Positions 1 through 6,406 of a stretch of DNA of 11,154 nucleotides are shown here, piece after piece (within the stretch, counting starts at the first letter, position 1; each line of letters opens with the position of its first letter). Location: the NCBI GenBank assembly GCA_003446545.1, contig DMAO01000333.1, positions 1-11,154 of the forward strand, in the 5' to 3' direction. Position numbers and translations under genes: made by a program. The DNA is from Sphaerochaeta sp. (lineage in GTDB: Bacteria; Spirochaetota; Spirochaetia; Sphaerochaetales; Sphaerochaetaceae). Under the pieces are notes generated by a model. It saw only the letters and a list, made by a program, of their open reading frames with translations. It was not told where the DNA came from and ran no database searches.

Positions 1-768
1 CTTATAGGCCATCTTCTCGGCCTTCAACCCAAAGAGTGTCGGTTCTATGATGGTGTCGACAAGAGACTTGCTGACAGATTCCTGTAGTGGTACTGGGCAG
101 ATTGACCCCATTCCTCCGGTAGGAAGCCCGCCGTGGCCTGCCTTCATGTAATCGCTTGATGTGGGTAACATCATGTAGCCCTTGTTGTCGACTAGGAGGG
201 TAAGGGTAATGGGAAGGCCTTCGAGATGGTCCTCAAGCAGGATTGAGGCGCTTTGGAGAATCTTCTTGGAGAACCTCATCAAGGCATCATAATCGCTTGA
301 ATCGATCATGACACGGCTTGGTGCGATGGTATTGCTTTTGACGACAAACCGCTCACCCTTGTGTCTATTGAGGTAATCTGAAAGGTCTTCCTCGTTATCA
401 AACACGTGGTGTGTAGGAGTGGGAATATTATGCCTATCTGTAAACTTTCTTGAGAAGTCACGGTCGCCTTCAAGCTTTAAAGCCCTGCTGGGCGCCCCGA
501 ATGTATCGATGCCCCGTTCATTGAGGTAGTCGATGACGCCAGTGAACAGGGGAGCCTCTGTTCCGATGAATACGAACTCAATGGCATTTTGTCTGCACGC
601 TTCATACACCTGCTTCGGATCAGCTGGATCTATGGCAAGATTTTTAGCAATGGATTCGGTGCCTACGTTTCCTGGAGCTACAAACAGACCATTGATAAGA
701 CGACTCTGGGAAAACCACCATGCAATGGCATGGTCTTTGGCTCCTGAGCCCAGTACTAGTATTCTCAT
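1..768 (-). CDS. purD: PurD-like phosphoribosylamine-glycine ligase (ATP-grasp), divergent, 3' end cut off
   Basis: The visible 256 residues match the N-terminal half of PurD, which joins glycine to phosphoribosylamine using ATP in de novo purine synthesis. Seen: an N-terminal strand-loop LVLGSGAKDHA (family GGREHA), VAPGNVGT at about 31-38, GTEAPL at about 70-75 (family GPEAPL), the RHNIPTP stretch near 112, and TGGMG at 217-221. Unlike the family, the ATP-grasp loop usually written ADGLAAGKGV reads SNTIAPSRVM at 145-154, so both glycines and the lysine are gone; EGSK has become EGDR, and the GExS metal/ATP segment is also changed. The start is ATG at 768, preceded by AGAAGGTAG. It lies 58 bases after dusB on the same strand, so it is probably the last visible gene of the tatD-dusB operon. 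The fold assignment is firm; whether it is still a working GAR synthetase is uncertain. Confidence 0.82.
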   Translation of the reverse strand, partial: MRILVLGSGAKDHAIAWWFSQSRLINGLFVAPGNVGTESIAKNLAIDPADPKQVYEACRQNAIEFVFIGTEAPLFTGVIDYLNERGIDTFGAPSRALKLEGDRDFSRKFTDRHNIPTPTHHVFDNEEDLSDYLNRHKGERFVVKSNTIAPSRVMIDSSDYDALMRFSKKILQSASILLEDHLEGLPITLTLLVDNKGYMMLPTSSDYMKAGHGGLPTGGMGSICPVPLQESVSKSLVDTIIEPTLFGLKAEKMAYK

Positions 769-816
769 TGCACTACCTTCTCACTGATTTTACTAACCTT
801 AACGTACCATTTTACC

Positions 817-832
817 TGTTGAGTGGTCAACA
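817..832 (-). other. small hairpin across the dusB stop codon
   Basis: TGTTGA and TCAACA form a 6-bp inverted repeat around a 4-base loop. It covers the dusB stop and the first bases of the dusB-purD gap. No T-run follows on either strand, so it is not a standard terminator. It might modestly tune expression of purD relative to dusB, or mean nothing. Confidence 0.3.
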
Positions 833-1828
833 ACTAGCTTGGAGCCTATGCATAGCTTCCAGGTAATCTTCCCTCTTGCTCGCCTTCACCACTTCCTGCT
901 TAATTGCAGATGTGTTGGCAATTCCCTTGAGGTAGGAACATGTATGCTTGCGCATTTGGATGCATGCGCTCTTTTCCCCATAGTGGGCGATCATGAGGTC
1001 GAGGTGTCGCAGGATGATGGCAATCTTCTGCTCAAGGGAAATGATTCGTTCCTCCCTTTCCTCGAGAATGTCTTTAGCCTGTTGGAAAATGAAGGGATTG
1101 CCTATGGCTCCTCTGGCAAACATGATTCCGTCGATACCAGTTTCTTGGAGCATTATTTTTGCATCCTGAGCATGGAACAGGTCCCCTGAACCAAAGATGG
1201 GGACATCATACCCGTTTGTAATGCAGTACTCCTTCAATGTCTTCAACTTTGTCCAGTCGGCAAAAGGTGCATATCCCTGGGCTCTAGTCCTTGCATGCAG
1301 GGTGAGCATGGCCGCTCCCCCATCCAAAGCCGCCTGGGCAAACTCCAGATAGTTCTGACTGTTCGCATCCCACCCTGTACGGAACTTTACAGAAACAGCA
1401 GTAGGTATGGTATTTGTTATCATCTTAACAATTTCTGTGATGAGTGGAGGGTTTTTCATCATCGATGACCCTGCCCCAGTCTTCGTGACCTTAGGAACGG
1501 GGCATCCGCAGTTGATGTCTATGAGGGTGGGGTTATACCCTTGAAGCTGTTCAAGGGCGCTTGGAAGGGAATCGGTTGTGCCCATGAACAGTTGGACAGC
1601 ATACTCAGTCTCATTCGGGGCCTTCTGAAGCAGGGCAAGAGTTTTCTCGCCCTTGCGAAAAAGCCCTTCTGTGCTAACCATCTCGGTGAAGGTCAGGTCT
1701 GCTCCCATCTCGATACACAGGGAACGGAAGGGCACATCAGTGTAACCCGCAAGAGGTGCGAGAAAAAGATTCCCTTTGACACGGGTGTTTCCTATCATTA
1801 CCGGATGATACAGGTTTTGTTTGTTCAT
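827..1828 (-). CDS. dusB: tRNA-dihydrouridine synthase, DusB family
   Basis: This FMN enzyme reduces uridines in tRNA D-loops to dihydrouridine with NADPH in the cytoplasm. The 333 residues are full length. Seen in order: APLAGYTDVPFR at 24-35 (FMN site start), EMVSTEG near 49, INCGCP at 105-110 with Cys109 as the expected catalytic acid, VKFRTGWD at 147-154, LHARTR at 177-182 and GSGD at 213-216 followed by ARGAIGNP near 238 (FMN phosphate site). The family usually has NGD at the last site; here Asn is Ser, a mild change. The C-terminal helical part with QMRKH at 291-295 is the tRNA-binding domain. The ATG overlaps the tatD stop as ATGA, and AAAGGA lies 3 bases upstream, pointing to translational coupling with tatD. 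The DusB subgroup is inferred from overall sequence; the Dus family is certain. Confidence 0.93.
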   Translation of the reverse strand: MNKQNLYHPVMIGNTRVKGNLFLAPLAGYTDVPFRSLCIEMGADLTFTEMVSTEGLFRKGEKTLALLQKAPNETEYAVQLFMGTTDSLPSALEQLQGYNPTLIDINCGCPVPKVTKTGAGSSMMKNPPLITEIVKMITNTIPTAVSVKFRTGWDANSQNYLEFAQAALDGGAAMLTLHARTRAQGYAPFADWTKLKTLKEYCITNGYDVPIFGSGDLFHAQDAKIMLQETGIDGIMFARGAIGNPFIFQQAKDILEEREERIISLEQKIAIILRHLDLMIAHYGEKSACIQMRKHTCSYLKGIANTSAIKQEVVKASKREDYLEAMHRLQASC

Positions 1829-2607
1829 ACGTCCTTTGGAAGGGAGAAGGCCCTTAGGCTGTTAGCATAAAGACTTTCACTGAGCTCTTCAAGATAGGTT
1901 TCCCTGATTTCACTGAGGGTCTTTGCCGTCTCAATGATGTAGGATATCTTGTTTCGTTCACCCTTATAAGGGTAGGGAGTCATGAACGGGGCTTCACTTT
2001 CTATGACGATTCTATCCAGGGGGAGATTGTGTGCAACCTCCTGGATGGCTCTGCTGTTCTTGAATGTAAGGTTACCGGCAAAGGAGAACGAAAGATTGAG
2101 CGAGAGCGCTCTCTTGGCAAAAGCCCAGTCCTCTCCAAAGCAGTGGAGAATTCCTCCCTTAGGGGGAAGTTTTTTCTCTAGGATGTTCAGGAGATCTTCA
2201 CCAGCGTTCCTGTTGTGAATGATGATAGGCAGGTCAAGCTGTTTGGCAATGTCCAGATGCCTGAGGAACAGCTCTACTTGTGCGCTCTTATCCCCACCGA
2301 ACATATGGTAGTAGTCAAGTCCGGTCTCCCCAATGGCCACAATCCGTTCTTTTTTCGCATGGAGGAGGATTCTTTCTTCCCAATCCCTGCCAGGATTGGC
2401 CACCTCAGTGGGTGATACCCCTACAGCATGGTAGACTCCGTATGCACTCTCGAGGTTTGCATAGGTCTTCTCAAAGTCTGAAAGACTATTGCAGATGCTC
2501 ACGATGTGTTTGACCTTCTTGACTTTAGCAAGTTGAACTGCCAGCAGTTGTTCCATTTTGTCATCTTGGAGCAACCCTATATGGGCGTGCGTATCAAAAA
2601 AAAGCAT
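1825..2607 (-). CDS. tatD: TatD-family metal-dependent hydrolase (DNase-like)
   Basis: The product is a TIM-barrel amidohydrolase of the TatD/YcfH type; family members act as metal-dependent 3'-5' exonucleases. The chosen start gives 260 residues, the normal family length. Metal ligands visible: HAH at 7-9, Glu94 in GETGLDYY, His131 in IIHNR, and His155 in LHCFG. The last ligand motif, normally ETDAP, reads ESEAP, so Asp is replaced by Glu at 205. The start at 2607 is preferred because AAGGAG sits 7 bases upstream and the next ATG upstream (2664) lies inside the promoter, before the expected transcription start. It is the first gene of a leftward operon with dusB (4-base overlap) and probably purD. 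Whether TatD or YcfH/YabD is the true orthologue cannot be settled here. Confidence 0.9.
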   Translation of the reverse strand: MLFFDTHAHIGLLQDDKMEQLLAVQLAKVKKVKHIVSICNSLSDFEKTYANLESAYGVYHAVGVSPTEVANPGRDWEERILLHAKKERIVAIGETGLDYYHMFGGDKSAQVELFLRHLDIAKQLDLPIIIHNRNAGEDLLNILEKKLPPKGGILHCFGEDWAFAKRALSLNLSFSFAGNLTFKNSRAIQEVAHNLPLDRIVIESEAPFMTPYPYKGERNKISYIIETAKTLSEIRETYLEELSESLYANSLRAFSLPKDV

Positions 2608-2654
2608 ACAGGCTCCTTGAGTTTGGATTCTCGCTTGTTCTGGAGAGTGTATAA

Positions 2655-2683
2655 AATATACCATGAGCAGAGGTAATCGTCAA
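2655..2683 (-). promoter_or_regulatory. sigma70-type promoter of the tatD-dusB-purD operon
   Basis: Reading leftward: TTGACG (2683-2678), a 17-base spacer, then TATATT (2660-2655) preceded by TGG, which makes an extended -10. The expected transcription start is near 2648, giving a leader of about 40 bases before the tatD ATG at 2607. The match and spacing are close to ideal. Confidence 0.8.
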
Positions 2684-2692
2684 TATACGTAA

Positions 2693-2720
2693 TTCACAGA
2701 GCAGAAAATACTTATATAAA
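2693..2720 (+). promoter_or_regulatory. sigma70-type promoter, candidate P1 for ricT
   Basis: TTCACA (2693-2698), a 16-base spacer and TATAAA (2715-2720), each hexamer 5/6 to consensus. It stands back to back with the leftward tatD promoter, with only nine bases between the two -35 boxes. The leader to the ATG at 2806 would be about 80 bases. Confidence 0.55.
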
Positions 2721-2733
2721 AGACACATAGAGT

Positions 2734-2762
2734 TTGACAATTATTCTTACTCGTGATAGCGT
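2734..2762 (+). promoter_or_regulatory. candidate second promoter (P2) for ricT
   Basis: A perfect TTGACA (2734-2739) is followed after 17 bases by TAGCGT, a poor -10 box (3/6). The -35 is striking but the -10 is weak, so P1 just upstream may be the main promoter. The TTG of this box is also a possible start codon of a longer ricT ORF, which I reject. Confidence 0.4.
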
Positions 2763-2805
2763 AAGTTTTAGTGAGTATGCTCCGCCCTTGTGGCAAAGGA
2801 TTAGC

Positions 2806-3903
2806 ATGAAAAAAGATCGTGTACGTAGTGTTGAGAAGGCTCCTGTGAGAAACAAGCCTTCCAGCGCTTATATATATATGGTAAAGAACACCTCTTCAAA
2901 TGAGACAACAATCTGTGCTTGGGATACGGTTCTCTACCCAGGGACTTCCGTCGTTTCTCCTACCCGTTATGGGCTTGATATGGGCGTAATTGTTGCAAGT
3001 GCTCATAGCTTGGGCAGAGAGTACCAGAAGGGTAATGACCAGTGCCGTGGGGATTGTCTCCACTGCGAATCCCTTGGTGAAGAGGAAGCTGTTGACTCCG
3101 AGCAAGATGGAGTTGAAGAGCTGGCCTCTGGCGAGGAATTTACCTATAAAGACGAACCTGATGAAGTATTCGATGATGGATGTCCTGGAATGTCTCCCCC
3201 TGAGATGGTGCAGCTTTCAGGGGATATCCAGTGGATTGATCGGTTGGCCACCCCTACTGATATGTCCCGCTACCAGGAACTCTGTGCCAAGGAAGACGAG
3301 GCGATGAGGATCTGTAGGGAAAAAATCACCATGCACAAGCTGCAAATGAAACTGGTGACGGCCCACTTCCTGCTTGGAGAGCCTAAGATTATCTTTTTCT
3401 TCACCGCTGATGTCCGGGTGGATTTCAGGGAATTGGTCAAGGATTTGGTGTCTGTATTCCGTATTCGCATCGAGTTGAGACAAATCGGGGTCCGTGATGA
3501 GAGCCGCGTCCTTGGAGGTCTTGCTGTATGTGGGCGTGATTATTGTTGTCACAGTGTGACGGACAAGCTCGATCCTGTTTCCATCAAGATGGCAAAAGAG
3601 CAGAATTTGTCGCTCAATTCCATGAAAATTTCCGGTCCGTGTGGGCGTTTGCTCTGTTGCCTCTCCTATGAGTTTGACTTCTATGTGGAAGAGAAGCGAA
3701 AGTACCCATCAGAAGGGAGTAAGCTCAAAGTAGGGTTTGAAGTGATGAAAATTACAGAAATCAACATTCTTAGAAAAAAAATTACGCTGTTGGGAGCAGA
3801 AGGCAGAATGATCAGCATCCCCCATTCAGCTGTTATTTTCAATGAAGGAGCCAATCGCTGGGAGATTACCAAGGAGTATTCAGCCGAATATTTGTCGAAT
3901 TGA
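2806..3903 (+). CDS. ricT: PSP1 C-terminal domain protein, RicT/YaaT-like
   Basis: The product is homologous to Bacillus YaaT/RicT, a subunit of the RicA-RicF-RicT iron-sulfur complex that assists RNase Y-dependent RNA maturation. The PSP1 core (about 180-310) is unmistakable: FFFTADVRVDFRELVKDL, IELRQIGVRDESRVLGG, CGRDYCC at 242-248, KMAKEQNLSLN, and CGRLLCC at 279-285. These two Cys clusters match the conserved family cysteines that bind [4Fe-4S] with the partner subunits. Between the N-terminal part and the core lies an extra segment (about 75-130) with C80-x3-C84-x2-C87, a long Glu/Asp-rich stretch and Cys126. The first 20 residues are basic. The 365 residues exceed the roughly 275 of Bacillus YaaT. 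The start is ATG 2806, with AAAGGA five bases upstream. RicA and RicF partners are not in the window, so the role in this organism is inferred. Confidence 0.85.
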   Translation: MKKDRVRSVEKAPVRNKPSSAYIYMVKNTSSNETTICAWDTVLYPGTSVVSPTRYGLDMGVIVASAHSLGREYQKGNDQCRGDCLHCESLGEEEAVDSEQDGVEELASGEEFTYKDEPDEVFDDGCPGMSPPEMVQLSGDIQWIDRLATPTDMSRYQELCAKEDEAMRICREKITMHKLQMKLVTAHFLLGEPKIIFFFTADVRVDFRELVKDLVSVFRIRIELRQIGVRDESRVLGGLAVCGRDYCCHSVTDKLDPVSIKMAKEQNLSLNSMKISGPCGRLLCCLSYEFDFYVEEKRKYPSEGSKLKVGFEVMKITEINILRKKITLLGAEGRMISIPHSAVIFNEGANRWEITKEYSAEYLSN

Positions 3904-3917
3904 TATAAAGCATTGTA

Positions 3918-3946
3918 TTGACCGATTTTAGAGAGTGTGATATTTT
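3918..3946 (+). promoter_or_regulatory. sigma70-type promoter of the rpsT operon
   Basis: TTGACC (3918-3923), a 17-base spacer and TATTTT (3941-3946), with TGA just before the -10 (extended -10). The expected start near 3953 gives a leader of about 74 bases before rpsT. It probably drives rpsT and HU, with reduced read-through into lnt-cinA. Confidence 0.75.
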
Positions 3947-3955
3947 GTTTAATCG

Positions 3956-3972
3956 TCGGCCCTCGTTGCCGA
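3956..3972 (+). promoter_or_regulatory. hairpin at the 5' end of the rpsT leader
   Basis: TCGGC and GCCGA pair around a 7-base loop, a few bases after the predicted transcription start, with a possible extra G-T pair. It could stabilise the mRNA end or take part in S20 autocontrol; only the inverted repeat is seen. Confidence 0.35.
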
Positions 3973-4026
3973 TTCTATATTTATACAAGAAATACGTATT
4001 CTAAGTGATATGTTTGGAGGTATTAC

Positions 4027-4308
4027 GTGATTAACAAGTCTGCTGAAAAAAGAGAGCGACAAAACGCCGTTCGCAGAATGAGGAACCGTGCTGCAAAAAG
4101 TACTATGCGCACAGCCATTAAGAAATTTGACGCTGCTTTGGTAGCTGGGGATGTGTCTAGCGCTTCTGCTGCACTCGACCTTAGCCTCAAGTTGCTAGAT
4201 TCAACAGCAAGTAAAGGCGTCATCCATTCCCGTACTGCTGATAGAAAGAAGTCAAGACTGCATGCCCGATTCAACAAAATGAATGCTCAGGGTGCTGTTC
4301 AGGCATAA
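4027..4308 (+). CDS. rpsT: 30S ribosomal protein S20
   Basis: S20 binds 16S rRNA at the base of the small subunit and helps early assembly. The 93-residue protein has the typical start NKSAEKRERQN, then RMRNRAAKSTMRTAIKKFDAAL, and the helix-3 region VIHSRTADRKKSRLHARFN; it is rich in Lys and Arg, as expected for this helical bundle. The start codon is GTG, six bases after a strong GGAGG at 4016-4020. S20 genes in other bacteria also use weak start codons and autoregulate translation, so the GTG may be functional here. It has its own promoter and is followed after 82 bases by the HU gene. Confidence 0.96.
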   Translation: MINKSAEKRERQNAVRRMRNRAAKSTMRTAIKKFDAALVAGDVSSASAALDLSLKLLDSTASKGVIHSRTADRKKSRLHARFNKMNAQGAVQA

Positions 4309-4332
4309 CAGTATAGTTCTGAATAATAATTA

Positions 4333-4353
4333 CCGGTGTGTTTGGAATACCGG
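4333..4353 (+). other. small inverted repeat between rpsT and the HU gene
   Basis: CCGGT and ACCGG form a 5-bp stem with an 11-base loop. TACCGG also occurs twice as a direct repeat. No T-run follows, so it is not an intrinsic terminator; it may be an RNA-processing or stability element between the two genes. I see no convincing promoter in this 82-base gap. Confidence 0.3.
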
Positions 4354-4390
4354 CCTACGCATGATAAATAGATTTGTTGAAGGAGTTACC

Positions 4391-4711
4391 ATGGCAGAAC
4401 CTAAATTGACAAAAGCGGCCATTATTGAAAGTCTTCATGAAAAACATGGACTGAATCGGTCAGACATCCATATGATAATCGACGCATTTTTTGAAGAGGT
4501 GAAAGCTGGGCTTAAGAACGACCTGGTCATCGAACTGCGCGGTTTTGGCACCTTCGAGGTCCGTACCCGTAAAGGTAGGGAGAGGGCTCGTAACCCCAAG
4601 ACAGGAGCTATTGTAGCAGTAGAGACCCACGGGGTAGCTATTTTCCGTCCTGGAAAAGAGCTCAAGGACTATGTCTGGGATTTACGTGAGAACAAAGCTG
4701 TCATTGACTGA
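4391..4711 (+). CDS. hup: HU/IHF-family DNA-binding protein
   Basis: This small histone-like protein dimerises and bends DNA by inserting two beta-arms into the minor groove. It has 106 residues: N-terminal helices (LTKAAIIESLHEKHGLNRSDIHMIIDAF), ELRGFGTF at 48-55, the arm RTRKGRERARNPKTG at 58-72 with the intercalating Pro69, and FRPGKELK at 85-92. The Arg-rich RNPKTG arm and the longer-than-HU tail look more IHF- or Hbb-like than E. coli HU. The start at 4391 is chosen because GAAGGAG sits five bases upstream; an upstream in-frame ATG (4283) would overlap rpsT. It is cotranscribed with rpsT, and an intrinsic terminator follows about 60 bases after the stop, inside lnt. From memory, the Borrelia orthologue hbb has the same rpsT neighbour. 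Confidence 0.93.
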   Translation: MAEPKLTKAAIIESLHEKHGLNRSDIHMIIDAFFEEVKAGLKNDLVIELRGFGTFEVRTRKGRERARNPKTGAIVAVETHGVAIFRPGKELKDYVWDLRENKAVID

Positions 4712-4745
4712 TTGACCATACTGGTCGAATGTAGGAGAGACTCTT

Positions 4746-6404
4746 TTGCATAGCTTGAAAAAGAGACGGAGCCTCAGAACAGTCTGTTCTGAGGTTTTTA
4801 TTTTGGTGGTTACAGCCTTCGTGTACTCGATGGCTTTCCCTGGCTTCATTACCAATAATGGGTTTGGATTCATCGCATTTTTTGCATTAATTCCTCTTTT
4901 TGCCGTCATTAGAAACACAACCTGGAAACTGGTCCCTGTCTATGGGTTTTTCTTTGGGTTTGTCTTCTATCTGCTTTTCAACTACTGGTTGAAGACATTC
5001 CACCCTTTGGCAATCCTGATCGTACCAATTATCAAGGGTGGGGAGATGGTTCTGCTCTTTCCCTTGCTGAAAGCAGGTGAGCGCCTGTTTAAGAAATATG
5101 GCTACTTAGTGCAGGCTGTCATATGGGTGGCCTATACCTATGTGAGCCAGAACTGGTTTGCAGGCTATCCCTATGGGACCCTTGGGTATGCTGTCTACGA
5201 ATACCTTCCTCTCATTCAGATTGCTTCGCTGGTAGGCGTATGGGGAGTAACCTTTCTTCTGGTAATCCCCCAGACCTTCCTTGGGACCTGGCTCTGTGAT
5301 CGCTGGTGTTCAGATGGTGATAGCCTGGTACAAACGCTCAGGATCCACCTGATTCCTGTTATAGCATACGGTGTCCTGCTCCTTGCTTCGCTCATCTTTG
5401 GGTTTGTAAGCATCCAGTATTGGAATGCCCAAGAGCCTGATACGAGCTGGAGAGTTGCAACAATCCAGCACAATGCAGATACCTGGGCAGGTGGATATGC
5501 CACCTACAAAAGGAACTTCAACAACCTCAGGAAAATGAGTCTTGAGGCTCTCGTTGCAGAACCAGACATGATTCTCTGGTCAGAGACAGCTTTTGTGCCC
5601 TCTGTTGCCTGGCATGAGAGATACCCTTCTGATGAGGCGACCTCTGCCTTGGTTGAGGAGTTTGTATCCTTTGGTAAATCACTTCCTATCCCATTGTTGA
5701 GCGGAAACCCTGAAGGGGTCCTTGATGATCCTCTCAAGCCTGCTCTGCTGGAAGACGGGTCGTGGAACCGTAAGGATTACAATACGGTTACCTTCTTTGA
5801 AGGGGGTAAGGTCAAGAATTCCTATAGGAAGCAACACTTGGTTCCCTTTACTGAGCACTTTCCCTATGAGAAAGAATTGCCTTGGCTGTATAACCTTCTT
5901 TTGGCAAACGACTATAACTGGTGGGAAACAGGATATGAGAGTGTCGTGTTTGAAACGGATGAAGGAGTAAAATTCTCCACCCCAATCTGTTTTGAAGATG
6001 TCTTTGGAGCGCTCAATGCCAGGTTTGTACGCAATGGGGCCCAGGTTATTGTGAATATGACCAACGATGGGTGGTCAAGGGCAATCTCTGCAGAGATGCA
6101 GCATCTTGGTATGGCCGTCTTTCGTTCCATCGAGAACCGTAGGACTACCGTGCGGGGAACCAACAGTGGTATGACTTGCCTTATAGATGTCACTGGCAAG
6201 ATCATCGATCCCATGGAACCCTTCAAGGCCGGGTGGCATATCTATGATGTCCCGGTCTATACAAGTGAAAGTCACGGACAGACGTTCTATACCAAGTATG
6301 ATGATTGGTTTGCCTTTGTCACCATCTATCTCTCCGTGTTCCTGCTTGTCCTTGGGGCACTCAGGGGCGTTCTGGCATTTGTGCGAATAAGGAAGAAGGA
6401 TTGA
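4746..6404 (+). CDS. lnt: apolipoprotein N-acyltransferase
   Basis: Lnt transfers a fatty acid from phospholipid to the N-terminal Cys of apolipoproteins, the last step of lipoprotein maturation in the inner membrane. The 552 residues comprise a basic N-terminus (KKRR at 5-8), about six membrane segments in residues 16-225, a periplasmic nitrilase-like domain (about 235-500), and a final membrane segment at 521-545 ending in RIRKKD. The catalytic triad is visible: Glu280 in LWSETAF (family WPE), Lys362 in YRKQHLVPF and Cys415 in PICFED, with MTNDGW at 438-443. The start codon is TTG, eight bases after AGGAG at 4733-4737; it places positive charges before the first helix, as the family does. 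A weaker alternative start is TTG 4803 after GAGG. A terminator-like hairpin lies within codons 9-20. cinA follows two bases after the stop. Confidence 0.94.
   Translation: MHSLKKRRSLRTVCSEVFILVVTAFVYSMAFPGFITNNGFGFIAFFALIPLFAVIRNTTWKLVPVYGFFFGFVFYLLFNYWLKTFHPLAILIVPIIKGGEMVLLFPLLKAGERLFKKYGYLVQAVIWVAYTYVSQNWFAGYPYGTLGYAVYEYLPLIQIASLVGVWGVTFLLVIPQTFLGTWLCDRWCSDGDSLVQTLRIHLIPVIAYGVLLLASLIFGFVSIQYWNAQEPDTSWRVATIQHNADTWAGGYATYKRNFNNLRKMSLEALVAEPDMILWSETAFVPSVAWHERYPSDEATSALVEEFVSFGKSLPIPLLSGNPEGVLDDPLKPALLEDGSWNRKDYNTVTFFEGGKVKNSYRKQHLVPFTEHFPYEKELPWLYNLLLANDYNWWETGYESVVFETDEGVKFSTPICFEDVFGALNARFVRNGAQVIVNMTNDGWSRAISAEMQHLGMAVFRSIENRRTTVRGTNSGMTCLIDVTGKIIDPMEPFKAGWHIYDVPVYTSESHGQTFYTKYDDWFAFVTIYLSVFLLVLGALRGVLAFVRIRKKD
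4772..4804 (+). terminator. intrinsic terminator-like hairpin inside the start of lnt
   Basis: CCTCAGAACAG, a single T and CTGTTCTGAGG form a perfect 11-bp inverted repeat (10 bp paired around a 3-base loop), followed immediately by TTTTTATTTT. It lies 60 bases after the HU stop and 26 bases after the lnt TTG start, so it would end rpsT-HU transcripts yet is translated as lnt codons 9-20. Ribosomes starting lnt could melt it, which would couple read-through to translation. Confidence 0.8.
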
Positions 6405-6406
6405 AC

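Noticed and set aside
2608..2664. Longer tatD reading from ATG 2664
   Set aside because: This ATG lies in the promoter spacer, upstream of the expected transcription start, while ATG 2607 has AAGGAG and begins the family motif at the usual distance.
2734..2805. Longer ricT reading from TTG 2734
   Set aside because: The TTG is part of a TTGACA box, has no ribosome site, and the extra residues resemble nothing; ATG 2806 has AAAGGA.
4283..4390. Longer HU reading from ATG 4283
   Set aside because: It would overlap rpsT, and the added 36 residues are not HU-like; ATG 4391 has GAAGGAG.
6305..6406. Longer cinA reading inside lnt
   Set aside because: It is an out-of-frame shadow of the lnt membrane segment; ATG 6407 has a clear ribosome site.
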